From Cryomorphaceae bacterium (GTDB taxonomy: Bacteria; Bacteroidota; Bacteroidia; Flavobacteriales_D; Crocinitomicaceae), in contig JAIXRD010000066.1 of the NCBI GenBank assembly GCA_027485365.1, positions 1 to 13,806 of the forward strand: a stretch of DNA of 13,806 nucleotides. Direction: 5' to 3'. The notes under the pieces are model-generated. The model saw only the letters and a program-made list of their open reading frames with translations. It was not told where the DNA came from and did no database searches. Positions within the stretch are counted from its first letter, which is position 1; every line of letters starts with the position of its first letter. The position numbers and the translations under genes were made by a program. Below are positions 1-7,409 of the stretch, piece by piece.

Positions 1-952
1 AGAAGGCATTGAAAAAGAGGTATTTCCTTTGTATGATGAAGTACTTGCAAAATTAAGATCCTTGTCCAGTGCATGGAAAGACATTCCTTTACTCGCTCGT
101 ACACACGGGCAACCCGCCTCCCCTACGCGCTTAGGTAAAGAAATCCAAGTGTTTGCGGAGCGTTTAGAAATTCAATTAAATGTTGCCAAACGAATTCCCT
201 ACGCATCTAAATTTGGAGGAGCGACCGGGAATTTCAATGCCCATCACGTAGCCTATCCATCCATCAACTGGGTTGATTTCGCTAACCATTTTTTAGGTTC
301 CCTTGGACTCGCAAGAAGTCAAACCACGACGCAAATCGAGCACTATGATTCCATGGCGGCCTTATTTGATGCCTTCAAGCGAATGAACACCATTTTATTG
401 GATTTGAATCGCGATTTATGGACCTATATATCCATGGATTACTTCAAGCAAAAACTGAAGGAAGGAGAAATTGGTTCAAGTGCCATGCCGCACAAAGTAA
501 ATCCAATTGATTTTGAGAACTCTGAAGGGAACTTAGGAATTGCAAATGCGCTGTTTGAACACTTTGCAGCAAAACTTCCTGTTTCTAGGTTGCAACGTGA
601 CCTTACGGATTCCACGGTATTAAGAAATATAGGAGTACCCTTAGCGCATACGGTAATTGCATTAAAAGCAACGATGGTAGGCTTAAACAAAGTGGTATTA
701 AATGAAGAAAAAATACACCAAGACCTAGAGAATAATTGGATGGTTGTAGCTGAAGCCATCCAAACCATACTTCGTCGAGAAAACTATCCAAAGCCCTACG
801 AAGCATTAAAAGAACTCACGAGAACCCACGACAAAGTAACCAAAGAAACCATCCATCATTTTATCGATACCTTAGCCGTAAGCGAGGTGGTGAAGGAAGA
901 ACTTAAAGCAATCAGCCCATGGAATTATTTAGGCATTCAGCTGGTAGATTAA
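1..952 (+). CDS. purB: Adenylosuccinate lyase, 5'-truncated by the window edge
   Basis: PurB cleaves adenylosuccinate to AMP and SAICAR to AICAR, each releasing fumarate, in purine synthesis in the cytoplasm. The reading frame is open from base 2, so the true start lies outside the window; the TTG at 29 is an internal leucine codon and not the start. About 316 residues are visible. Counting from that Leu as 1, the THGQPASPT block at residues 25-33 carries the conserved active-site His, and the fumarate-lyase signature GSSAMPHKVNP is at 149-159 with its mobile-loop Ser. The sequence resembles the longer E. coli-type PurB (about 456 aa) rather than the Bacillus type, so about the first third is missing. 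The stop overlaps the start of the next gene by 34 nt, suggesting co-transcription. Family assignment is very secure; only the start is unknown. Confidence 0.96.
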   Translation, partial: EGIEKEVFPLYDEVLAKLRSLSSAWKDIPLLARTHGQPASPTRLGKEIQVFAERLEIQLNVAKRIPYASKFGGATGNFNAHHVAYPSINWVDFANHFLGSLGLARSQTTTQIEHYDSMAALFDAFKRMNTILLDLNRDLWTYISMDYFKQKLKEGEIGSSAMPHKVNPIDFENSEGNLGIANALFEHFAAKLPVSRLQRDLTDSTVLRNIGVPLAHTVIALKATMVGLNKVVLNEEKIHQDLENNWMVVAEAIQTILRRENYPKPYEALKELTRTHDKVTKETIHHFIDTLAVSEVVKEELKAISPWNYLGIQLVD

Positions 953-2496
953 TTCTGTTTTTTTTGATTTTTATTGGGTGTGCTAATGCGCAGCCTCTTC
1001 CGATTAATTGGGGTCCTCTAGAATCACAACCCGGACAATTACTGGATATTTTACCCATTAAATCCGGTGATTTTTATACCTTGAGATACACCGGTGGTGT
1101 TTTCGGGACCTATCGTTCAACCCTACACAATCAATTGGCATTTGTAAATCAAACGCGAATTAAACCCATCACGGAAAACGGCATTGGGAATATGGAGACC
1201 GCAACATTTTTCGCAGGGAAACTACAGGTATTTATAAGCGACAAATCCAATGGCACAATGTCTTTATACAGTCAAGCAATCGAGGATGACAATACTACAG
1301 TTTCAACCATTCGCTGCAGCTATCAAGACACCCGTTTAGGTGCCCGTCCAAATTTTCAAATTACGCAGTCACAAAATGGAAAATATCTCGCAATCTTTTA
1401 TGATATTCCAGGCAGGAAAGAGAATAGAGACATATACGGCTACGTAGTTTTTGATTCAACATTTACGAAAATTCAATCGGGAGAATATATGCTGCCATTC
1501 GATGGCAACATGACAACCATTAACGAACATCACCTAACGAATCAAGGGAAATACTTATTGGTAATTACCGAGCACAAAGACCGAAACGATCGGTTTTTTG
1601 GAAGGGAATGGGAGAATTTCAAAGCACTGCATGTGTATCGCATCGCCAACGATAGCCTATCATCTTTTAATGTTGCACTTCAAGATAAACGGATTGATGA
1701 TATACTAATCAGTAGTAATGATAACCAACACGTGGTAATGACTGGGCTTTTCGGTCGGGGAAATCGATCCGGACTAGAAGGGGTGTTCACTATGACCATG
1801 GATTTGAATGCGGATAGTATTATCAATTATAAATATTCCACCTTCAATCAAGAAATCTTTGAGGAAACACTCGTAGAAAAACAAATGAGTCGAATGGAAC
1901 GCAGGTGGGAACAACGAGACGATGCACCACAAATCTATTCGTATAAACTAAGACAAATCCAAAGCTTGAGCGACGGTTCACAAATTGGATTTATGGAACA
2001 ATACTACGAACGAAAATATTCTAACTACGACACGCGAACCGGAATTACTACCGTAGTTTATTACTATTACTACATGGACATCGTGGCCTTTAAATTGGAT
2101 ATTAACGGATCATTCCTATGGGGCAAACGTATACCGAAAAATCAAATTTCTATGAACGACAATGGTCCGTTTAGTTCATTTATTTCCTGTAATAATGACC
2201 AGCAGGCCTATGTCATATTTAACGATAACAAACGGAATTATGACGAGGACGGAATCTTTGACAGTACGCCTAATGCCTTGAATGGCTTGAGTTTAAGTAA
2301 CCGAAAAAACGTAGTAGCTCTGGCTAAAATAGATTTAGCTACCGGCGCCATTGACCGTACTGCATTTTTCAGCAAGAAAGAACTTTCCGCCATCGTTATC
2401 CCAAAACAAATGCAAATTGATTGGAAAAACAAAGAACTTTTAATGTATGCAATTAACCGAAACCGTGAAAAATTTGGCATCCTCTCGTTTAAGTAA
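919..2496 (+). CDS. Secreted protein of unknown function, 525 aa
   Basis: I do not recognise a family. The N-terminus is a good signal peptide: basic residues R5 and R10, hydrophobic core at 11-20, and a likely signal peptidase I cut after A24 (C-A-N-A before Q25). C21 sits behind F-I-G, a weak lipobox, so a lipoprotein is less likely. The rest is rich in Asn, Asp, Tyr and short beta-like segments, with phrases such as 'YLLVITEH', 'HVVMTGLF' and 'AYVIFND', as in beta-propeller or WD-like exported proteins of Bacteroidota; that fold is inference. A run of five tyrosines occurs at 381-385. No C-terminal sorting domain is evident. The start ATG lies inside the end of purB (34-nt overlap), and the 3' end overlaps the next gene by up to 50 nt, so all three are probably one transcript. 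The ATG is preferred because it gives the signal peptide. Confidence 0.8.
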   Translation: MELFRHSAGRLILFFLIFIGCANAQPLPINWGPLESQPGQLLDILPIKSGDFYTLRYTGGVFGTYRSTLHNQLAFVNQTRIKPITENGIGNMETATFFAGKLQVFISDKSNGTMSLYSQAIEDDNTTVSTIRCSYQDTRLGARPNFQITQSQNGKYLAIFYDIPGRKENRDIYGYVVFDSTFTKIQSGEYMLPFDGNMTTINEHHLTNQGKYLLVITEHKDRNDRFFGREWENFKALHVYRIANDSLSSFNVALQDKRIDDILISSNDNQHVVMTGLFGRGNRSGLEGVFTMTMDLNADSIINYKYSTFNQEIFEETLVEKQMSRMERRWEQRDDAPQIYSYKLRQIQSLSDGSQIGFMEQYYERKYSNYDTRTGITTVVYYYYYMDIVAFKLDINGSFLWGKRIPKNQISMNDNGPFSSFISCNNDQQAYVIFNDNKRNYDEDGIFDSTPNALNGLSLSNRKNVVALAKIDLATGAIDRTAFFSKKELSAIVIPKQMQIDWKNKELLMYAINRNREKFGILSFK

Positions 2497-4429
2497 TTTC
2501 CTATTCCTATTGGGCTTATTACTTTTCAGCTGTAAAACTGAATCCGATAAAAATCCTACGCTGACAGAATCAATAAAAGTCTCTGCTCAGGATCCCCATT
2601 CCTATGCAAACATTCAAGAAATCCATACAAAACACCTGAGTTTAGAATTGGAAGTCAATTTTGACAACAAAACACTCTATGGCGTGGCGCGTCACCAGAT
2701 GAGTGAATCAAAGGCAAAGACAGCTATTTTCGATATTCACGGTGAAACCATTCAAAAGGTAACGTTAGGAAAGAAAGGAACTGAACGAGAGGCTGATTTT
2801 GTGATTGGAAAAATGGATGCCGATTCTATCCTTGGACAGCCCTTAGTGATTACGATTCCCAGTGGTACAGAATACATCAACATCTATTATCAAACCTCTG
2901 AGCGCTGTGATGCCTTAGAGTGGATAGAAGCTGAACACACGTCTTCGGGTAAGTTTCCTTTTTTGTACTCTCAAGGTCAAGCCATTCTAACCAGAACTTG
3001 GATTCCAATACAAGATTCTCCAGCGAATCGCTTTACCTATGACGCCACCTTACATGTACCAAAAGGCATGATGGCTCTTATGAGTGCTGAAAATCCCAAG
3101 AAAAAAAGCACGGATGGAACCTATCATTTTGAAATGAAGTTGCCCATACCATCTTATCTTATTGCCCTAACGGTTGGTGATATTGGATACCGAGCCTTGG
3201 ACAAACGCTGCGGAGTGTATGCAGAAGCCCCAATGCTTGAACGCGCAGCAAAAGAATTTCAAGATTTACCAAAAATGATTACTGCGGCCGAGTCCTTGTA
3301 TGGTCCTTACGCTTGGGGACAATACGATGTTATCGTTCAGCATCAGTCGTTTCCGTTTGGGGGAATGGAAAATCCAATGCTCACGTTTATCAATCCTTCT
3401 ATTGTTGCAGGGGATCGAAGTTTGGTATCTGTTATTGCGCATGAGCTCGCACATTCATGGTCAGGGAATTTAGTAACCAATGAATCTTGGAATGATTTCT
3501 GGCTCAATGAAGGGTTCACCGTATACATTGAACACCGCATCATGGAAGAATTGTACGGAAAAGAACTGTCTAATACACTTTGTGAAATTGAACACTTCGA
3601 ATTAATCGAAGAACTCAAAACCATTGCCAGCTCATCACACCCTGAAGATTCAAGGTTATACTTATCACTCAAAGGACGAAATCCCGACGATGGAATGACC
3701 AGTGTGGCGTATGTGAAGGGTGCTTATTTCCTTAAAACACTTGAAGCAACTGTTGGTAGAAGAAAAATGGATGCCTTTGTTAAGGCCTATTTTGATCAGT
3801 ATAAATTCAAAACCATTAGAACTGAGCTATTTCATACCTTTTTGAATAAGAATTTACTCTATCCAAACAACATTGAATTTAATACAGACGAGTGGTTCTA
3901 TTTGGAAGGCTTACCTATGAATTCCATTACCATTAAATCCAAGCGCTTGGAATTAATGCGAAGTTATGCGGAACGAACCAACCGTGGAGAAGATATTTTT
4001 GCTCCGGTAAAAAAGATCCGATGGGTCAAAGTAAAAGGGAAAAAGAAAAAGCGCAAAGAGACATATACGGAGCAATTGAATACGAAGGCATTTATTACAC
4101 AGGAATGGCAAACCTACTTGCGAAGTTTATCCCTATCTATTGACACCGCGACGTTGGATCAAATGGATCGTTATACCAAGTTCAGCGAGGCAAATAATGA
4201 ACTTAAATTTGAGTGGTTTCTCTTAAATATTCGAAAGGAAAATCGATCAATTCGCGCAAAACTGAGGGTATTCCTAATTGAAACCGGACGAAGAAAGTAC
4301 ATATTACCGCTTTATCGCGCGTTGGCAGTATACCCTGCGGATAAACAATGGGCGCTAAGCGTATTCAAGCAAGCACAAGGCGGATATCATTCCGTCTCCA
4401 GGAACTCTATTTCGGAAGTATTTAAGTAA
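2447..4429 (+). CDS. Lipoprotein M1 family metallopeptidase, leukotriene-A4-hydrolase-like aminopeptidase
   Basis: A zinc aminopeptidase predicted to remove N-terminal residues from peptides outside the inner membrane. The signal peptide ends in a lipobox L-F-S-C (C29), so it should be lipid-anchored. Catalytic features are all present: exopeptidase motif GGMEN at 305-309, zinc site HELAH at 332-336 with third ligand E355 in NEGF, and catalytic Tyr Y422 in AYVKG. The C-terminal helical domain contains GRRKY at 614-618, which lines up with the GRMKF carboxylate-binding Arg/Lys of human LTA4H as I recall it. A lysine-rich insertion (VKVKGKKKKRK, around residues 527-537) precedes that domain. 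The start is uncertain: ATG at 2447 overlaps the upstream gene by 50 nt, while an in-frame GTG at 2465 gives a more typical lipoprotein n-region (M-K-N-L) and a shorter overlap. It converges on recQ with 7 bp between stops. The family is secure; any epoxide hydrolase activity is unproven. Confidence 0.92.
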   Translation: MQLTETVKNLASSRLSNFLFLLGLLLFSCKTESDKNPTLTESIKVSAQDPHSYANIQEIHTKHLSLELEVNFDNKTLYGVARHQMSESKAKTAIFDIHGETIQKVTLGKKGTEREADFVIGKMDADSILGQPLVITIPSGTEYINIYYQTSERCDALEWIEAEHTSSGKFPFLYSQGQAILTRTWIPIQDSPANRFTYDATLHVPKGMMALMSAENPKKKSTDGTYHFEMKLPIPSYLIALTVGDIGYRALDKRCGVYAEAPMLERAAKEFQDLPKMITAAESLYGPYAWGQYDVIVQHQSFPFGGMENPMLTFINPSIVAGDRSLVSVIAHELAHSWSGNLVTNESWNDFWLNEGFTVYIEHRIMEELYGKELSNTLCEIEHFELIEELKTIASSSHPEDSRLYLSLKGRNPDDGMTSVAYVKGAYFLKTLEATVGRRKMDAFVKAYFDQYKFKTIRTELFHTFLNKNLLYPNNIEFNTDEWFYLEGLPMNSITIKSKRLELMRSYAERTNRGEDIFAPVKKIRWVKVKGKKKKRKETYTEQLNTKAFITQEWQTYLRSLSLSIDTATLDQMDRYTKFSEANNELKFEWFLLNIRKENRSIRAKLRVFLIETGRRKYILPLYRALAVYPADKQWALSVFKQAQGGYHSVSRNSISEVFK

Positions 4430-4436
4430 GACCGAA

Positions 4437-6608
4437 TTAATTGGCAACTTCGCTCATGTAGCGAATTCTCACTAAGCGTAATTCTTCCTCGGAATACAAG
4501 CCATCAAATTCATGATATGCTTCGATAATATCGTCGGATGACGCTTGATTGAAATAATCAAAAATCTCCTCTTGTTCGGTTGGGTCAATCTTGCTATCAA
4601 TGTAATAACTCAAATTTACCCGCGTACCAGAAGCTACAATAGACTCAATTTCTTCCAATATTTCGTTGTAATTTTTTCCTTGCGAACGTGCGATGTCTTC
4701 CAATGATAATTTTCGGTCTATATTTTGAATCAATTGAACCTTCAATCCAGACTTATTCACCAAGGATTTCATAAAGAAGTCTTGTGGGCGGTCTATATCA
4801 TGCTCCTCTACGTACGCCGAAATTAACGCCACGAATGGTTCTCCAAACCGTTGCGCCTTTCCGGTGCCAACCCCTTGCACATGCGTGAGTTCTTCGATAG
4901 TAATGGGATACTGCAAACACATGTCTTTCAACGATGGCTCTTGAAAAACAACGAACGGTGGCACGCCCATTTGCTTAGCTACGGATTTTCTTAAATCAAC
5001 TAATTGATCATACAATAGTTCATCAAAAGCACCGCCTTTACCCGACTGAACAAATCCCTCTACATCATCGGTGTTGGAAAAATCATGTTCCTTAAGCAAT
5101 AGGAAGGATGTTGGATTTTCAATAAATGCTTTTCCTGCTTCAGTCAACTTCAAGATACCAAAAGATTCCACATCTTTAGCCAGTAAGCCGCCAATTACTA
5201 CTTGACGAATCACTGCATTCCAAAAATGTTCGTCACGGTCTTTACCCGAACCAAATCCAGGAAGCGATTGATGCTTGAACGATTTAATTTCGGACGTAAT
5301 CATCCCTGAAAGATAGGCGCAATAATGTCTTGCTTTAAATTGCTCTTCTAATTCTCGAACGGCTTTCAATAATTTCAATACCGATTCACTGCCTTCGCCA
5401 CGTTCCCTCGGGTTTTTACAGTTGTCGCATTGCTCGTTACATTTCTTTTCGTCAAAATACTCCCCGAAATAGTGAAGAATGTACTTACGACGACACACGG
5501 ATGTTTCCGCATAGGAAACGATTTCATTTAATAATTGTCGTCCAATCTCTTGTTCCGTAATGGGTTTACCCGCTAGAAATTTATCGAGTTTCTCAATATC
5601 TTTATAAGAATAAAAGGCCAAACAAACTCCTACGCCACCGTCGCGACCTGCCCGACCGGTTTCTTGATAATAACTTTCTAAACTTTTAGGAATATCATGA
5701 TGAATCACATAGCGTACATCCGGTTTGTCGATACCCATGCCAAATGCAATCGTTGCAACAATTACACTCGCCTCTTCCATCAAGAATAAATCCTGGTGCT
5801 TACCTCGAGTTTCCGCATCCAAGCCTGCGTGATAGGGCAAGGCTTGAATTCCATTTACCTGTAAAAGCTCCGCAATCTCTTCTACCTTTTTTCTACTCAA
5901 ACAGTAAATTATCCCACTTTCGTTCGCGTGAGACTTTACATACTTGATAATTTGTTTCTCTACCTCACGCTTCGGTCGAATTTCATAGAATAAATTATCT
6001 CGATTAAACGATGCCTTGTATACCGTGGCGTCGAGCATATTTAAGTTCTTCTGAATATCCAACTGTACCTTTGGAGTAGCGGTTGCTGTTAAAGCAATGA
6101 TCGGAACATTCGATATCTTCTCAAAAATCTCTCTTAATCGGCGATACTCAGGACGAAAATCGTGTCCCCATTCAGAAATACAATGCGCTTCATCAATGGC
6201 GAAAAACGAAACGTTAACGCTCGATAAGAAATCAATATTTTCCTGCTTTGTAAGTGACTCCGGAGCAACATAAAGCATTTTGGTAACGCCGGAAACAATG
6301 TCTTTCTTAACCTGAGTAATTTCTTGTTTGGATAAGGACGAATTCATGAAATGCGCTACACTTCCGTTGTCGCTCACGTAACGTATGGCATCTACCTGAT
6401 TCTTCATGAGCGCAATCAAGGGGGAAACAATAATGGCTGTCCCCTCCATGAGTAAGGCTGGAAGTTGATAACACATCGATTTTCCACCGCCTGTTGGCAT
6501 AATCACGAAGGTATTATTGCCCTCAAGAATATTTGTAATAATGGCTTCTTGTTCTCCTTTAAAAGCAGAAAAACCAAAATAGTGTTGAAGCGCTTGCTGT
6601 AACTCCAT
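4437..6608 (-). CDS. recQ: ATP-dependent DNA helicase RecQ
   Basis: A 3'-5' superfamily 2 DNA helicase acting in recombinational repair and replication-fork processing. Numbering here is from the ATG at 6608. Helicase core: Walker A MPTGGGKS at 37-44, DEAH at 139-142, TATATP at about 175-180, and motif VI QETGRAGRDG at 315-324. The RecQ zinc site has C372, C390, C394 and C397, followed by the winged-helix region and an HRDC domain at about 530-605. A further roughly 110-residue helical tail (ending IRYMSEVAN) resembles the helix-turn-helix-like tail of many Bacteroidota RecQ proteins and makes it longer than E. coli RecQ (about 609 aa). The frame is open further upstream to a TTG at 6641, which would add 11 residues. 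I chose the ATG because TTG starts are rare and neither site has a Shine-Dalgarno. Promoter at 6700-6729. Confidence 0.95.
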   Translation of the reverse strand: MELQQALQHYFGFSAFKGEQEAIITNILEGNNTFVIMPTGGGKSMCYQLPALLMEGTAIIVSPLIALMKNQVDAIRYVSDNGSVAHFMNSSLSKQEITQVKKDIVSGVTKMLYVAPESLTKQENIDFLSSVNVSFFAIDEAHCISEWGHDFRPEYRRLREIFEKISNVPIIALTATATPKVQLDIQKNLNMLDATVYKASFNRDNLFYEIRPKREVEKQIIKYVKSHANESGIIYCLSRKKVEEIAELLQVNGIQALPYHAGLDAETRGKHQDLFLMEEASVIVATIAFGMGIDKPDVRYVIHHDIPKSLESYYQETGRAGRDGGVGVCLAFYSYKDIEKLDKFLAGKPITEQEIGRQLLNEIVSYAETSVCRRKYILHYFGEYFDEKKCNEQCDNCKNPRERGEGSESVLKLLKAVRELEEQFKARHYCAYLSGMITSEIKSFKHQSLPGFGSGKDRDEHFWNAVIRQVVIGGLLAKDVESFGILKLTEAGKAFIENPTSFLLLKEHDFSNTDDVEGFVQSGKGGAFDELLYDQLVDLRKSVAKQMGVPPFVVFQEPSLKDMCLQYPITIEELTHVQGVGTGKAQRFGEPFVALISAYVEEHDIDRPQDFFMKSLVNKSGLKVQLIQNIDRKLSLEDIARSQGKNYNEILEEIESIVASGTRVNLSYYIDSKIDPTEQEEIFDYFNQASSDDIIEAYHEFDGLYSEEELRLVRIRYMSEVAN

Positions 6609-6666
6609 TCGCTGTTCAGTATCTATTTGTGTAGTAGCCAAAATGTAAGATTAACTCGATTTTATA

Positions 6667-6687
6667 AAAGTGTAAAAATGACACTTT
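6667..6687. repeat. Inverted repeat AAAGTGT-N7-ACACTTT in the recQ leader
   Basis: Perfect 7-bp arms at 6667-6673 and 6681-6687 surround a 7-base AT-rich spacer. The repeat lies immediately downstream of the predicted recQ start site (about 6695), so it could be a dimer-binding operator or a small leader hairpin in the mRNA. The arms are seen directly; a regulatory role is inference. Confidence 0.4.
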
Positions 6688-6699
6688 GTAATTGTTACT

Positions 6700-6729
6700 C
6701 AAAGTTAAGAACAAACAAGCAAAAAACAA
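6700..6729 (-). promoter_or_regulatory. recQ promoter, Bacteroidota type
   Basis: On the minus strand a TTG (6729-6727) is followed after exactly 19 bases by TAACTTTG (6707-6700), matching the Bacteroidota primary sigma-factor consensus TTG-N19-TAnnTTTG. The start of transcription should be near 6695, giving a leader of about 55 nt to the TTG or about 87 nt to the ATG of recQ. It implies recQ is transcribed independently of the upstream nfu gene. Confidence 0.65.
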
Positions 6730-6757
6730 GTTGGTTTAGAAATTTTAGGAAATATTT

Positions 6758-6776
6758 TATTAATCTCTGATTAATA
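6758..6776 (-). terminator. Possible weak terminator after the nfu gene
   Basis: A perfect 8-bp stem with a 3-base loop (TATTAATC / GATTAATA) begins 4 nt beyond the Nfu stop codon. Only one G-C pair is present and the downstream minus-strand bases are AAATATTTCC rather than a clean T run. It may be a weak terminator or a 3'-end stabilising hairpin; simple AT-rich chance is possible. The remaining intergenic sequence (6642-6757) holds only the recQ promoter and leader repeat. Confidence 0.35.
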
Positions 6777-6780
6777 TGGC

Positions 6781-7374
6781 TTATCCGTTGTAGGCTAACA
6801 CATTTTTTACTTCAGGTAAATGCTGTTTCAATAAGGTTTCAATGCCTCCTTTTAGTGTTGCTGTAGACGAAGGACATCCGGAGCATGAACCTTTTAAGAT
6901 TAAATTAACTACGCCATCTTTGAATCCCACATAATCGATCGCTCCCCCGTCATTTTCTACGGCCGGGCGCACATACTGATCCAACAAGGCTAAAATTGGC
7001 TCATCAATTTCACTCGGCTCCGCGATTTCTGGTCGTTCCTTTGCCGCTTGTTTTTCAGCAGCCACTGGCATTTGAATTAATACCTCTTTCCCTTCTGCAA
7101 TAAAATCGCGAATAAATTCGCGTAATTCCATGGTAATGAAATCCCAAGGAACATTATCTGTTTTGGTTACCGTTACAAAATTCGCCGCAATAAAAACCGC
7201 TTTCACAAACGGGAAATTAAACAAGGCTTCAGCCAGGGGAGAATATCCCACGGCGTCTTGTCTCTTTACGAATTCAACAGAATCGCCCGTGGCTAGTAAA
7301 TACTTGTTCGCTACAAATTTCATCGTTGTAGGATTCGGAGTCATTTCAGCATATACGGAAACAGGAACATTCAT
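6781..7374 (-). CDS. Nfu-type iron-sulfur cluster scaffold/carrier protein (NifU family)
   Basis: It should bind an Fe-S cluster and deliver it to target apoproteins in the cytoplasm. There are two domains. An N-terminal Nfu_N domain (about 5-100) includes the TPNPTTMKF block at 12-20. A charged linker (about 105-125, rich in Ala, Glu and Lys) leads to a C-terminal NifU-like domain (about 126-197) with the CxxC cluster ligands C164 and C167 in GSCSGCPSS. This is the arrangement of mitochondrial NFU1, not of E. coli NfuA (whose N-terminal domain is a degenerate A-type carrier). Length, 197 aa, is normal. The ATG is preceded by an A-rich leader with no Shine-Dalgarno, typical for the phylum, and a -7 box at 7391-7398. 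It lies 35 nt downstream of the secreted protein gene on the same strand, so read-through from folD is possible. Assignment is secure. Confidence 0.93.
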   Translation of the reverse strand: MNVPVSVYAEMTPNPTTMKFVANKYLLATGDSVEFVKRQDAVGYSPLAEALFNFPFVKAVFIAANFVTVTKTDNVPWDFITMELREFIRDFIAEGKEVLIQMPVAAEKQAAKERPEIAEPSEIDEPILALLDQYVRPAVENDGGAIDYVGFKDGVVNLILKGSCSGCPSSTATLKGGIETLLKQHLPEVKNVLAYNG

Positions 7375-7390
7375 GATTTCTTTTTTTTTA

Positions 7391-7398
7391 CAAAATTA
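7391..7398 (-). promoter_or_regulatory. -7 promoter box for the nfu gene
   Basis: TAATTTTG on the minus strand matches the Bacteroidota TAnnTTTG -7 consensus exactly and would start transcription about 13 nt before the ATG, giving a short purine-rich leader containing nine consecutive A residues. No clear TTG occurs 19 bases upstream, so this is a half match. It lies just beyond the stop of the preceding gene. Confidence 0.4.
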
Positions 7399-7409
7399 CG
7401 GACAATTGC

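Noticed and set aside
439..768. A 109-codon open frame antisense to purB
   Set aside because: It lies entirely opposite conserved purB motifs, with no signal, domain or start context of its own.
7381..7390. Homopolymer run upstream of the nfu start as a slippage or phase-variation tract
   Set aside because: Nine T (nine A on the coding strand) in a short untranslated leader is common in A-rich Bacteroidota leaders and does not change any frame.
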